The position numbers and the translations under genes are program-made. The notes below the pieces were generated by a model, which saw only the letters and a program-made list of their open reading frames with translations, did not search any database and was not told where the DNA came from. From positions 1,972,001 through 2,036,000 of the forward strand of contig NZ_OW150024.1 in the NCBI RefSeq assembly GCF_933509905.1: a DNA stretch of 64,000 bases, written 5' to 3'. Each line of letters begins with the position of its first letter. The stretch's first letter is position 1. This document shows, piece after piece, positions 46,403 through 55,290 of the stretch. Source of the DNA: Trichlorobacter ammonificans. Lineage in GTDB: Bacteria > Desulfobacterota > Desulfuromonadia > Geobacterales > Pseudopelobacteraceae.

Positions 46403-46630
46403 CTAAGATGCAGCCGGGTCAATCAGCCGCCGAACATCCTGAACGTTCCAGCAGGTGGTCCGTTCCCCTAACTTGATCGGCTGCGGATAGCGACCGGACT
46501 TGACGCCCGACCACCACGTGGACTTACTCACCGGAATAATCGGGGGTATCCCCTTCTTCTTATCCCCCAGGATTTGCGACAGCCTGACCAGACCGGTTTC
46601 CGGGAGTGCGTTATTTTTTGATGATTGCAT
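46403..46630 (-). CDS. AlpA-family regulator
   Basis: A 75-residue helix-turn-helix protein of the AlpA/MerR-like phage regulator family: VRLSQILG...IPVSKSTWWSGVKSGRYPQPIKLGERTTCW is the full recognition unit. AlpA proteins activate integrase or act as excisionases in P4-type satellites, which fits the P4-like integrase at the other end. Start taken at the ATG at 46630 with AGGA seven bases upstream; a longer frame is possible. Confidence 0.8.
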   Translation of the reverse strand: MQSSKNNALPETGLVRLSQILGDKKKGIPPIIPVSKSTWWSGVKSGRYPQPIKLGERTTCWNVQDVRRLIDPAAS

Positions 46631-46640
46631 ACCTGCTTCC

Positions 46641-48017
46641 TCAGAATGGCAGATTGTCATGGTTCCCACCCTGCCCTTCCCCAGACTCTCTACTACTCTC
46701 CACCTCTCTCAAATCCAGCTGAACTTCTTCATGTTTTTCAGGTAGAGAGTTAGGGGAGAGTTGCAACTCTCTACATTCAAAGCCGTTCTGTTCCAGCAGC
46801 ATCCGGTATTCATGGCGGGTAATCATCAGTTCCGCATAGCCTTTGACATGCCGCGTCCGCAGGCTCATGGTTTTGAGCTTGAGCCCCAACCCCTGGGGGC
46901 TGGTTTTATAGCCTTCCGCCCTGCCTTCATTGAGCCTGACCAGGATGTTGCCTTGCGAGATACTCCATTCTTCCAGCCGGTCATAGCCGCCTGCTTCGCT
47001 GATCTCCTTGACGATGGCAGCGATACGCCCTTCCGTGGTGTCCTGGCGGGATTCTATCTTATCGCTGGCGATCCGCCTGAGCGCGTGCAGCAGTTCCAGG
47101 CTCTGCCGTTTCACCAGCATGCTGATTTGCAGGAGTGGTTTGGAGATGTCCCACAGGCGGCCACTAATGCCTTCTAGCGGTTTCAGACTGGGGAGTGCGG
47201 CAAAGAGATGTTTGGCCCGCCACGCCGTGAGCCGTTCTTTCAGTTCCAGACCCAATTCAGGCCGGGGGTTCTCATAGTCGCCGGGACAGTTCGGCATGAT
47301 GATAGGCAAGCATCTGGTTCCCAGGATTTTATGCAGTTGCTCATTGGTGGCAATGATGGTGGGGCCGTAGATGTCATAGCGGTCCGTGTCAAGGAAGGCT
47401 CCCAGGTCAGGCCGGTTGACGCGCACACATTTGACCCCCTTTTCAGCTCGCAGCAGGAGCAGGTCTTCACTTTGGCTTTGGGCTGCTTTTTTGGAGACAT
47501 CCATGAGGTCCAAGAACAGGGTGCCGTGGAAGTTTTCAGTATAACGGAAGATGATGGGCTCCCGCAGTTCAATGAGATGGCTGGCCCGGAAGGAGACGTA
47601 GGAAGCGGATTTGCCGGTCCTGCTTTTACCCCGCTCCGGCACGGCATAGAAGAGGAGGTAGCCGCAGTAGTCTATGTCGCGGTGGTCGTGCAGGTAGGTG
47701 AGGAAGATATAGTAGACCACCAGCGGCCACTGTTCGGCGTCAAGGGCGGAGAACCGCTTGAGGTAGGCCAGGAGGTCGTCATAGAGGGTGGTGTCGTCCT
47801 GGCTGTAGTAACGCTGCACTTCACCGGCACGGGGCAGCAGGAAGGGGAAGTGCTGTTCGTCGGGTATGGTGAGGGTTTCAGTGTCCGTGGTGTGCTGGTC
47901 CGAGAAGACAAGGTGCCCATCCTGAACCGTGCAGTAGAGCAGTTGGCCGTCATCATTTTTGCAGACATCAACTAGGCCGGGGAAGTAGGCGGAGAGTTTA
48001 CCATTCTGTTCGTTCAT
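46641..48017 (-). CDS. Element-encoded protein with Walker A motif (helicase/primase-like)
   Basis: A 458-residue protein. Near residue 130 ERGKSRTGKSASYV is a Walker A loop and FHGTLFLDLMDVSKK, about 50 residues on, could be Walker B. The first 110 residues and a long helical C-terminus are not recognised. The overall shape recalls the ATPase/helicase proteins that accompany replication initiators in satellites and plasmids. It starts within the 3' end of the Rep_trans gene (ATGA overlap), so it probably acts with it in replicating the excised element. Confidence 0.6.
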   Translation of the reverse strand: MNEQNGKLSAYFPGLVDVCKNDDGQLLYCTVQDGHLVFSDQHTTDTETLTIPDEQHFPFLLPRAGEVQRYYSQDDTTLYDDLLAYLKRFSALDAEQWPLVVYYIFLTYLHDHRDIDYCGYLLFYAVPERGKSRTGKSASYVSFRASHLIELREPIIFRYTENFHGTLFLDLMDVSKKAAQSQSEDLLLLRAEKGVKCVRVNRPDLGAFLDTDRYDIYGPTIIATNEQLHKILGTRCLPIIMPNCPGDYENPRPELGLELKERLTAWRAKHLFAALPSLKPLEGISGRLWDISKPLLQISMLVKRQSLELLHALRRIASDKIESRQDTTEGRIAAIVKEISEAGGYDRLEEWSISQGNILVRLNEGRAEGYKTSPQGLGLKLKTMSLRTRHVKGYAELMITRHEYRMLLEQNGFECRELQLSPNSLPEKHEEVQLDLREVESSRESGEGQGGNHDNLPF

Positions 48018-49162
48018 GAAAACCTCCCGGCGGTTTCTGCGGCTTCAGTAGCCGCCAGGATTTTTTCATGTTTTGCCCCCATCCGGTCAGTACCGTCCGA
48101 CAAGACCTCCTGAACGAACGACTTGAACAAGGCAGGCCCCAGATAGGTCTGGATCATTGCCAGGGACGGAGCATACTGTTGCTTGATGAAGTTCATGGTG
48201 TCGGAGACAAGCTTTATTGCCTGTTCCGTGGCAAGCCGTATCTTCTCCGTGCTCTGCAACCATTGAGCCCACCAGGATTGCAGGGAGCAACGGCTTTTGT
48301 TGGCGTCGTCATCGTTGATGATGGCGAAATAGGTGTTGATGATGCCGGTTGCCAGTGAGCCGATCGCCTCACCGCTGGAGAGGAGCTTTGCGGCTTCCTG
48401 AGCCCGCTTGTCCCGCAACTGGATTTCAAAGCGTATCCAGTGACCGTCAAGGTTACTTTCCTGTGCTTTGTCATAAATGCGGAACTGGATGCTTGATTTG
48501 GTGGAGCCGAGATAGATGGTATCCCCGGTTACCTTTTGCCCCTTTTCAAAGCTACCTTTCTGGATTCTGCGCCATTCCCTGAACTGGGTGCGTATCTGCT
48601 GTTCATGGTCCTGAATGGCGGACCAAACGCTTCCCAGGGTAAGCAGGCCGTCAACATTGTCTATTGCCAGATCAAGGCGGGTAAACTTGGCATTGGCGGC
48701 AAGAATAATCTGAAAGAGCGACTGCCAGGGATTCCGGGTGAAATATCCTTCATAGAGTCGGCACCCCTGGCCGGACATTTCCACATGACAGCCCATGTTT
48801 TCCCGGCCATTGAAATAGATACTGATGTTGCCGAGCTTGAGGGAGGAGCGATACCCGGAGAAGCCAAAGGAGCATTGCGAGAATAAATCAGGATCAAGGT
48901 TGATAAGTGATGCAACGGCTCGGGGATCATCAAGTTTGAAGGTGAATGAGGCCCAATCAAGAAGAAAACGGTTATTAGGGGGGATTGAAATTTCTGCCCC
49001 CCTGTTAGCTATGGGGGGCTCCGGGGTTTTCTCAGCCTGCGGCTGTCCCGCCGATCCGAACAGGGAACCGGCCCCCAGGCCGGAAACCCTGTCCGGTCGG
49101 CCGGGGTCATTGTCGGTATTCAATTCTATGTTTAGTTCGCCGGTAGATACAAAAATAGCCAC
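48014..49162 (-). CDS. Replication initiation factor (Rep_trans family)
   Basis: A 382-residue protein of the rolling-circle initiator family found in plasmids and in conjugative elements such as Tn916. Family segments seen: FLLDWASFTFK near residue 80, FSGYRSSLKLGNISIYFNG, a FTRLDLAIDNVDG metal/catalytic core, and GDTIYLGSTKSSIQFRIYDKAQE. It should nick an origin on the excised circle. I start at GTG 49162, preceded by AAGGA at seven bases, rather than the longer frame. Confidence 0.75.
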   Translation of the reverse strand: MAIFVSTGELNIELNTDNDPGRPDRVSGLGAGSLFGSAGQPQAEKTPEPPIANRGAEISIPPNNRFLLDWASFTFKLDDPRAVASLINLDPDLFSQCSFGFSGYRSSLKLGNISIYFNGRENMGCHVEMSGQGCRLYEGYFTRNPWQSLFQIILAANAKFTRLDLAIDNVDGLLTLGSVWSAIQDHEQQIRTQFREWRRIQKGSFEKGQKVTGDTIYLGSTKSSIQFRIYDKAQESNLDGHWIRFEIQLRDKRAQEAAKLLSSGEAIGSLATGIINTYFAIINDDDANKSRCSLQSWWAQWLQSTEKIRLATEQAIKLVSDTMNFIKQQYAPSLAMIQTYLGPALFKSFVQEVLSDGTDRMGAKHEKILAATEAAETAGRFS

Positions 49163-49307
49163 GACAACTTCCTTTCTGCACATGCGTGCGCTTGGATGTT
49201 GCCCATGGCTTGCTTACTACGTTCAGTGACGGTTGGCCGGCTTACGGGGCAGTGAATGAGTATGTAGACCGGCGGCATCCCCCAGGGATACCACCGGTCA
49301 TGGTGCC

Positions 49308-49466
49308 TTAGTTCTGTGCTGCCAGTAACAGTGTGGCATGATCAGGGGAAACCAGTTGCGCACCAAGCTTGCGCGTTGCTGCTTTGAGAATGTACTCGAC
49401 ATACTGTCCTCCCTTTCCTGTGACCTTTACCTTGATTGGCAGTTTACTACTGTCAATGACGATCAT
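49308..49466 (-). CDS. Small 52-residue protein coupled to the RHH regulator
   Basis: ATG at 49466 overlaps the stop of the RHH gene (ATGA) and has GGAGG upstream within it. It encodes MIVIDSSKLPIKVKVTGKGG and ends TLLLAAQN, a basic, strand-rich peptide. Strong start signals and coupling make it a probable gene despite its size. No family recognised; a transcriptional or copy-control helper is possible. Confidence 0.55.
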   Translation of the reverse strand: MIVIDSSKLPIKVKVTGKGGQYVEYILKAATRKLGAQLVSPDHATLLLAAQN

Positions 49467-49969
49467 TTGCCTTTCACCTCCTTTCCTGCAAAAAATGCCT
49501 GCCTGCCCATGCTCAGGACATCGGTAAACAGGTCGTGCATGTCTCTTATCTTTTTAGCCAAATGGGTGAGACCGTATTTCTTCGCCGTCTCCAGTTCCTC
49601 CAGTCCCACTTCCAGGATATTCCGGGCAAGGCGCTGGCGTTTTATATCGCCCCGGTCGGCCAAGCGGTCAAGACGGTCAACAATCGCTTTGCTGATCCGC
49701 AGAGGGATAGGCATTTCCGAGGCCTTGTTTTCATCGGATTTGCGGGAATCGGCCTTATCCTTCGATTCGGTAGCGTTGCGGATAATCAGAGCAACCTGAA
49801 AAATACCGACATATTCGAGCGCTTCTATTTCCTCAATACCGGTTGTCAAAAGGTTCACCATGAGTTTGTGCCGGGACAGCCCGGCATGCTCTGCCATTGC
49901 TTTCAAGCGTTCGAGCAGTTCGGTTTCCAGGTTGACCGTGAATTGTATTTCGTTGTCTTTGGCGGTCAT
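49463..49969 (-). CDS. Protein with two ribbon-helix-helix-like domains
   Basis: A 168-residue protein with two CopG/Arc-like units: IQFTVNLETELLERLKAMAEHAGLSRHKLMVNLL near the start and MPIPLRISKAIVDRLDRLADRGDIKRQRLARNIL after residue 85. Each has the beta strand plus two helices of an RHH fold. A tandem arrangement would bind DNA as a pseudo-dimer. It likely represses its own operon through the inverted repeat at 49993-50029 and may set copy number for the Rep gene downstream. Confidence 0.75.
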   Translation of the reverse strand: MTAKDNEIQFTVNLETELLERLKAMAEHAGLSRHKLMVNLLTTGIEEIEALEYVGIFQVALIIRNATESKDKADSRKSDENKASEMPIPLRISKAIVDRLDRLADRGDIKRQRLARNILEVGLEELETAKKYGLTHLAKKIRDMHDLFTDVLSMGRQAFFAGKEVKGK

Positions 49970-50005
49970 AGCGGCCCCGTCTTAAAAATAAGTTGTCTTG
50001 GATTT

Positions 50006-50035
50006 TAGATATCTTGTTTTTTCAGACAAAGTCAA
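50006..50035 (-). promoter_or_regulatory. Promoter of the element's replication operon
   Basis: On the minus strand TTGACT (50030-50035), an 18-base spacer and TATCTA (50006-50011) lie 40 bases before the RHH gene. TTGTCT (49993-49998) and AGACAA (50024-50029) form an inverted repeat over it, a fitting operator. The rest of the gap to the methyltransferase is AT-rich and empty. Confidence 0.6.
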
Positions 50036-50231
50036 GAAAAAAATTACACACTCCTAGTGGCCGAAGTTAAGACATTGCGGTTAATCATCCATGGATGCTT
50101 GCTTCAGGGGCTTCAAGTGATGCAAGGACATCTAAACAGGGAAGTTTTTTGTACATGGCGACTCCATCTTTGTGATAAAGTTGCGCTCCGCAGGTGCCAA
50201 CAAACCTGGAACTACTAACGCAGAAGAGAAT

Positions 50232-51704
50232 ATGAGTATTTCTAAAAAAATAGCCCGCTTAACTTCAGGAGAAAAACCACGGGTCCTTGACCTGTTTGCA
50301 GGGTGTGGCGGTATTTCTCTTGGATTTCACTCTGCTGGTTTTGAGATCGTCGGTGCAGTTGAGATAGATGCTGCGGCTGCAAAGTCTCATGCCCTGAATT
50401 TTCATCCAAAATCTTTTAACCTGCATGCGCGATCACGCGACATAACAGCAATTGATCCACCTGAACTTCTAAACGAATTTACACTTACTGGCCCAGTCAA
50501 AGACCAAGTGGATGTAATAGTGGGTGGGCCGCCTTGCCAAGCATTTGCCCGCGTTGGCAGAGCAAAATTACGAGAAATAGCAGAACACCCTGATGCATTC
50601 TTGCGTGATCCTCGTAGTAATCTTTATCTTAGGTACCTTGACTATGTCCGGGCATTGCAACCAATTGCGCTCGTAATGGAAAATGTTCCCGATGTCCTGA
50701 ATTATGGAGGACACAACATAGCGGAGGAAGTATGTGAAGCTCTTGAGGACTTAGGATATCTTCCTAAATATACCATTCTAAATGCTGTTTTTTATGGTGT
50801 TCCTGAAATGAGGGAACGTATGTTTCTTGTGGCCTATCGGAAGGAACTGAAGCCTTGCCTTTGGCATCCTCAACCGTCCCACTGGATTGACTTACCGCAG
50901 GGCTATCATGGGTCACGACAAGTCGCACTGCAAACTGTTAAATTCAGCGAACTTGAGGAACACAAGTATTTTGTCGACCCCCCTGAGCCTGATCCCTCTT
51001 GCTGTCTTCCCGCCATAACCGCAGAGGAAGCGTTATCAGACCTGCCTGTCATTTCGGAAGACTCACCTCTCAAGCTGATGAAGGGACCTCGTCATTTTAA
51101 GGAACTTGCCCCATACCGAAAACCTCCGGGCAATGCTTATCAGCGACTAATGAGGGAGTGGGAAGGGTTTTTATCCTCTAAAGGCGTTTCTGACCACGTT
51201 ATCCGCTACCTTCCCCGCGACTACAAGATTTTTGCCAGGATGAACCCCGGCGATCAATACCCAGAGGCGCACGAACTGGCCAAAAAAATGTTTGCAGAGA
51301 GATTGCTAGAAATCGAGTGTATAGAAGGAGAGAAACCCCAAAAAGGAAGTAGTCGCTATGAGTTGGAATGGGTGCAGTATGTCCCGCCATATGATCCAGG
51401 TAAATTCCCCAACAAATGGAGAAAAATGGAGGCTGATAAACCTGCACGAACGCTGATGGCGCATTTAGGTAAAGACAGCTATTCTCATATCCACTACGAT
51501 AGTAGCCAAGCACGTACAATCTCAGTGAGGGAAGCAGCTAGACTTCAGTCATTCCCTGACGGATTTGTATTCCAGGGACCGATGAATCCAGCCTTCAAAC
51601 AGATAGGAAACGCCGTCCCTCCGCTTATGGCGAAAGCCGTTGCGGAGGTAATCATAAACGAACTCCAAGGAAGTATAAAACATGCCGAGAAAATTAGCGC
51701 TTAA
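50232..51704 (+). CDS. DNA (cytosine-5-)-methyltransferase
   Basis: A 490-residue m5C methyltransferase. Motif I VLDLFAGCGGISLGF (18-32), motif IV GGPPCQAF with catalytic Cys102, motif VI VMENVPDV, motif VIII PEMRERMF, motif IX RTISVREAARLQSFPDGF and motif X KQIGNAVPPLMAKAV are all present. It protects the host from the restriction enzyme encoded by the overlapping next gene. Start at the ATG at 50232 with an AGAGAA upstream; a GTG 20 codons earlier is possible. AT-rich. Confidence 0.94.
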   Translation: MSISKKIARLTSGEKPRVLDLFAGCGGISLGFHSAGFEIVGAVEIDAAAAKSHALNFHPKSFNLHARSRDITAIDPPELLNEFTLTGPVKDQVDVIVGGPPCQAFARVGRAKLREIAEHPDAFLRDPRSNLYLRYLDYVRALQPIALVMENVPDVLNYGGHNIAEEVCEALEDLGYLPKYTILNAVFYGVPEMRERMFLVAYRKELKPCLWHPQPSHWIDLPQGYHGSRQVALQTVKFSELEEHKYFVDPPEPDPSCCLPAITAEEALSDLPVISEDSPLKLMKGPRHFKELAPYRKPPGNAYQRLMREWEGFLSSKGVSDHVIRYLPRDYKIFARMNPGDQYPEAHELAKKMFAERLLEIECIEGEKPQKGSSRYELEWVQYVPPYDPGKFPNKWRKMEADKPARTLMAHLGKDSYSHIHYDSSQARTISVREAARLQSFPDGFVFQGPMNPAFKQIGNAVPPLMAKAVAEVIINELQGSIKHAEKISA

Positions 51705-52812
51705 ACGACTATCCTCTTCCGACCTCACAATCTTTGAGCATCACTTTCGCCAAACTACTGGGGCGAAGCAGAAGGGTATCAATCTTGATAAAGCGGTAAT
51801 CATCGGAAGATTCTTTCCAGCTCTTCAATCACGTGCAGATTTACGAAGTGACGCGCTAATTCTGTCAGTTTTTGGGCCTGACGGGGCAGGGCTACAAACT
51901 GTAACACGTAAAGTTCTGAAACAGCAGAAGAACTGGCGTTTGAACGGCGAGTACATAAAAGCTCCCGACAACACCCCCAATCGATATGATTCGCTTGAAA
52001 AAGATGATTTTGCATTACTTGAGTTCACCGGTGATGTAGAGCCGAAGGCTGTGCGTATCTGCCTGATTGCCCGTGCTTCAGCCAAGGACATTTCACTACA
52101 CACAGAACTTGACAAAGTATACGGAGCAAGATTCTCCGAGCGGTGTGGAATGATAGAGGTTACTGGTGATGAGCTTTCTGCTGTCTTAACAAAGGCAGAG
52201 GTCGCAGAAGATCATCCCATTCTTGACTTTACCGATGTAGATGCGCTTGAGGACGCTGTTCTAGGAGGGGTTGATGGATTATCAACGCTACTCCGACGCA
52301 GAAAAAGCCGGGGAGTTACCCAAGAGGAGCTAGCCAAGGCTCGTCAGAATGCCTCGCAGACTGGAAGGCTGGGGGAAGAACTGGTAGATGAATGGCTAGA
52401 AAATGAGAAAGCTCATGGGCACTTTTTTGATTATCAGTGGGAGTCGGACGCAAACGCGATAGCCCCTTTTGACTTTGTCGTATCCATAACTCAAAATGAC
52501 TCGCGTAAAGTTGATGTAAAATCAACAGCAGGAGAATTTACAAACCCAATACATATTTCGATGTCCGAGCTTATTGAAATTGCCACATCAGAAACACCAT
52601 ATGACATCTATCGACTATACGCAGTCTTAGAAGATTTCGCCCGAATGAGAATTGCCTCAAATTTGCGTGAATTTGCATCGATTGTAATCAGTTCTCTTGG
52701 AGCACTTCCTCCTGGCGTAAAAATTGATGGAATATCAGTCGATCCACGTCAGCTTCCGTTTGAAGAAAATGAAATTGTGATTGACTTTCGGGAGGAGTCT
52801 GTTGACGTTTAA
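51682..52812 (+). CDS. DUF3883-type restriction endonuclease
   Basis: A 376-residue protein. The C-terminal half (GRLGEELVDEWL...APFDFVVSI...RKVDVKSTAGEFTNPIHISMSELIEIA...YDIYRLYAV) is a DUF3883 PD-(D/E)xK nuclease domain, with Asp in FDF and Asp-x-Lys in VDVKST as the likely catalytic set. The N-terminal 200 residues are not recognised and may read the target sequence. It overlaps the methyltransferase by 23 bases and the vsr gene by 11, so the three form one restriction-modification operon. Confidence 0.8.
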   Translation: MPRKLALKRLSSSDLTIFEHHFRQTTGAKQKGINLDKAVIIGRFFPALQSRADLRSDALILSVFGPDGAGLQTVTRKVLKQQKNWRLNGEYIKAPDNTPNRYDSLEKDDFALLEFTGDVEPKAVRICLIARASAKDISLHTELDKVYGARFSERCGMIEVTGDELSAVLTKAEVAEDHPILDFTDVDALEDAVLGGVDGLSTLLRRRKSRGVTQEELAKARQNASQTGRLGEELVDEWLENEKAHGHFFDYQWESDANAIAPFDFVVSITQNDSRKVDVKSTAGEFTNPIHISMSELIEIATSETPYDIYRLYAVLEDFARMRIASNLREFASIVISSLGALPPGVKIDGISVDPRQLPFEENEIVIDFREESVDV

Positions 52813-53236
52813 ACCTGAGGAAGCTTCTGATTCTGACGTTCTCACTCCCACGCAGCGAAGCTATTGTATGTCTCGCATTCGTGGCAAGAACACCAGACCA
52901 GAAATACTCCTTCGGAAAGCCGTCTGGGCAAGAGGATGCCGGTACAGACTTAAAAACAGCCTGCCTGGTAACCCTGACTTTACCTTTCCTCAAAAGAAAG
53001 TTGCTGTTTTTGTGGACGGCTGTTTTTGGCATGGGTGTCCGGAACACTGGATTAAACCCCAAAAAAATAATGTTTTCTGGGAAAGTAAAATTCAAGGCAA
53101 CATCAGTAGGGACAAGATAGTCTGTGATCGGTTAAATGAACTTGGGTGGACCGTAATACGAATTTGGGAGCACGAAATAAAAGCCAATGTAAGTCTCGCT
53201 GCAGAGAGAATTTTCAAGACACTTCAATCTTTATAA
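52802..53236 (+). CDS. vsr: Very-short-patch repair endonuclease
   Basis: A 144-residue Vsr. Diagnostic segments: RSYCMSRIRGKNTRPEILLRKAVWARG, NPDFTFPQKKVAVFVDGCFWHGCPEHW (catalytic Asp and zinc-site Cys/His) and RLNELGWTVIRIWEHEI. It nicks beside T:G mismatches formed when 5-methylcytosine deaminates, which explains its place in an m5C restriction-modification operon. I start at TTG 52802, six bases after GGAGG. The 230 bases from here to the integrase end are AT-rich with no gene seen. Confidence 0.92.
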   Translation: MTFKPEEASDSDVLTPTQRSYCMSRIRGKNTRPEILLRKAVWARGCRYRLKNSLPGNPDFTFPQKKVAVFVDGCFWHGCPEHWIKPQKNNVFWESKIQGNISRDKIVCDRLNELGWTVIRIWEHEIKANVSLAAERIFKTLQSL

Positions 53237-53468
53237 ATAGTTTCACCGTTGGGAAGCCTGCTTTTGTCAGTTTTCATCTTCCTTTACAGTACAGTGGCCG
53301 ATAACTGCCCCTTCATTGCCCCTGACCGCATTAAAAGTTGCTGAGTTTAGTTGGATTCGCTTGGACTAACTACCAGGAAAAGACGAGCCAACTATTTGAT
53401 TTCTACAAACTCTCACAACACATCAAAAACATTGATGATTTTCGAATCACATTTACTCTGCTTTTCAG

Positions 53469-54701
53469 CTATGCCGTCCGCTTCAATGGAATCACCTTCG
53501 CCCCTGCCTTCAAGCCATCCAGATAATCCGCCCACTGCTGCATCATCTTCCGGCGTTCTGCAAGGTGGGCTGTCCGGTTGTATGCTCTGCCGTTCGGGTC
53601 TTTCACAGCATGTGCAAGCTGATGTTCAATATAATCAGGCCGTACCTGCAACACTTCATCAAGAATCGTTCGAGCCATTGCCCTGAAACCATGGCCAGTC
53701 ATTTCATCTGATGTATAGCCCATGCGCCGGAGTGCTGCATTGACGGCATTGTTGGTCATGGGGCGAAGCGGTGAACGGTGACAGGGAAAGACATAACGAC
53801 CGTATCCGGTAAGCGGTTGCAGTTCCCGCAGGACTTCAACGGCTTGTTTTGCGAGGGGCACAATGTGGGGAATTTTCATCTTCATCTTTTCGGCGGGGAT
53901 GTTCCATTGAGCGCCATCCAGGTCAAGTTCCGACCATTCCATTTGCCGAAGCTCACCAGGACGGACAAACAGCATCGGGGCTAGCTTCAATGCACATTTG
54001 ACATGGAACGTGCCCTTAAACCCTTCAATAGCCCGCAACAGTTCCGCAACTTCTTTCGGGTCAGTCAGGGCCGCATGATGTTTTTCCCGCACCGGTGGTA
54101 ATGCGCCCCGAAGGTCTGCGGCAAAATCTCTTTCAGCCCGTCCGGTGGCGGTGGCATACCGCAGCACTTGCCCGCAGATTGTCCTGATCCTGTGGGCAGT
54201 TTCAAGCGCCCCCCTCCCCTCTACCCGGCGAAGGATTGCAAGAAGGTCAAGGGGTCGTACTTCTGATACCGGTTTACTGCCGATCCAGGGGAACACATCG
54301 CGGGTCAGCCTGTCCATGATCGTTACGGCGTGACCGGGGGACCATTGACCTGAAAACTTATCGTGCCATTCACGGGCGACTGTTTCAAAACAATTCTCTG
54401 ATGAGGCCAGCACCGCGACTTTCTGCGCCTTCTTTACCGCGCCCGGATCAATACCGTTTGCCAGCAATTCCCTGGCGCTATCACGGCGCTTTCTTGCATC
54501 GGCCAAGGTGACGGCCGGATAAGCACCGATTGCCATTACCAGCCGCTTGTCCCCAAATCGGTAATCAAACCTCCAGAGTTTCCCACCTGTCGGCGACACC
54601 AGCAGATAAAGGCCGAAGCCATCCATCAGTTTGTAGGCTTGCACTTTCGGTTTTGCGTTCTTGATCTGTACATCGGAAAGAGGGGTAATCCGTTTAGGCA
54701 T
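53469..54701 (-). CDS. int: P4-type tyrosine integrase
   Basis: A 410-residue phage-type integrase. The N-terminal DUF4102 arm-binding domain (LSDVQIKNAKPKVQAYKLMDGFGLYLLV) is followed by a core-binding domain and the catalytic domain with Arg247, His337-x-x-Arg340, His364 and the nucleophile Tyr374. AAGGAG precedes the ATG. P4-type integrases commonly use tRNA or tmRNA genes; this one lies 200 bases from the ssrA 3' end, its likely attachment site. Confidence 0.93.
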   Translation of the reverse strand: MPKRITPLSDVQIKNAKPKVQAYKLMDGFGLYLLVSPTGGKLWRFDYRFGDKRLVMAIGAYPAVTLADARKRRDSARELLANGIDPGAVKKAQKVAVLASSENCFETVAREWHDKFSGQWSPGHAVTIMDRLTRDVFPWIGSKPVSEVRPLDLLAILRRVEGRGALETAHRIRTICGQVLRYATATGRAERDFAADLRGALPPVREKHHAALTDPKEVAELLRAIEGFKGTFHVKCALKLAPMLFVRPGELRQMEWSELDLDGAQWNIPAEKMKMKIPHIVPLAKQAVEVLRELQPLTGYGRYVFPCHRSPLRPMTNNAVNAALRRMGYTSDEMTGHGFRAMARTILDEVLQVRPDYIEHQLAHAVKDPNGRAYNRTAHLAERRKMMQQWADYLDGLKAGAKVIPLKRTA

Positions 54702-54719
54702 GGCTGCCGTCTCCTTTTT

Positions 54720-54793
54720 GGAGGTATTTCAACAGAGCTATGGAGGCATCGAAACACCTATGGAGGTATTTGCACCCCAGACATACCTCCAAA
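54720..54793. repeat. Candidate integrase arm sites, right end
   Basis: GGAGGTAT occurs at 54720-54727 and 54762-54769, GGAGGCAT at 54742-54749 and the inverse ATACCTCC at 54783-54790, four related octamers in 71 bases between int and ssrA. The last is part of AGACATACCTCCAAA, which recurs at the left end of the element. Confidence 0.55.
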
Positions 54794-54903
54794 ACCAACG
54801 GATTTCAGCATACAACACCGGACAACCTCGGACAACACAAAAAGAAAAGCCCTTGATTTCTCAAGAGCTTTTACATTTTACCGGACCGTATCGGATTGTT
54901 AAA

Positions 54904-55257
54904 TGGTGGAGGCGGTGGGAGTCGAACCCACGTCCGAAAGACCTACGTCCAGAGCTACTACACCGTTAGTCTTTTGATCGATTTAGCCGGTATGCTGTTC
55001 AAAAGACAAGGCAGCAAGCCGGCGATCCCTGAATTTCGGACTGCGTAGCGGGCTTACGCGATCCTATTCGGTAGTGAATGACGTCCCCTTCCTACCACCG
55101 ACATCTCAGTCGGGGACGCCTGTTAAGCAGCGAGTGCAACAGGTTGGGTGTAATAATTGTCGGCAGATATTGCCGTGCAGGTTTATTAAGGTCGGCCACC
55201 TGCCCCGACCCGGTGCAACCCGGGAGTTCATTCCCCCGTCGAAACCTTTACGCCCCC
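54904..55257 (-). ncRNA. ssrA: Transfer-messenger RNA (tmRNA)
   Basis: A 354-base tmRNA. The 5' end GGGGGCG pairs with CGCCTCC before the 3' CCA; the T-arm GGTTCGACTCCC lies at the 3' end, and GGTTTCGAC follows the 5' acceptor. The tag frame at 55123-55164 on the minus strand encodes ADNYYTQPVALAA then TAA, ending in the usual ALAA degron. tmRNA with SmpB rescues stalled ribosomes and tags the nascent chain for proteolysis. smpB starts upstream on the same strand. The 3' end is the insertion site of the integrative element. Confidence 0.96.
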
Positions 55258-55290
55258 AAATTTTCAAAGATCCACCGAAATCAGTATATC

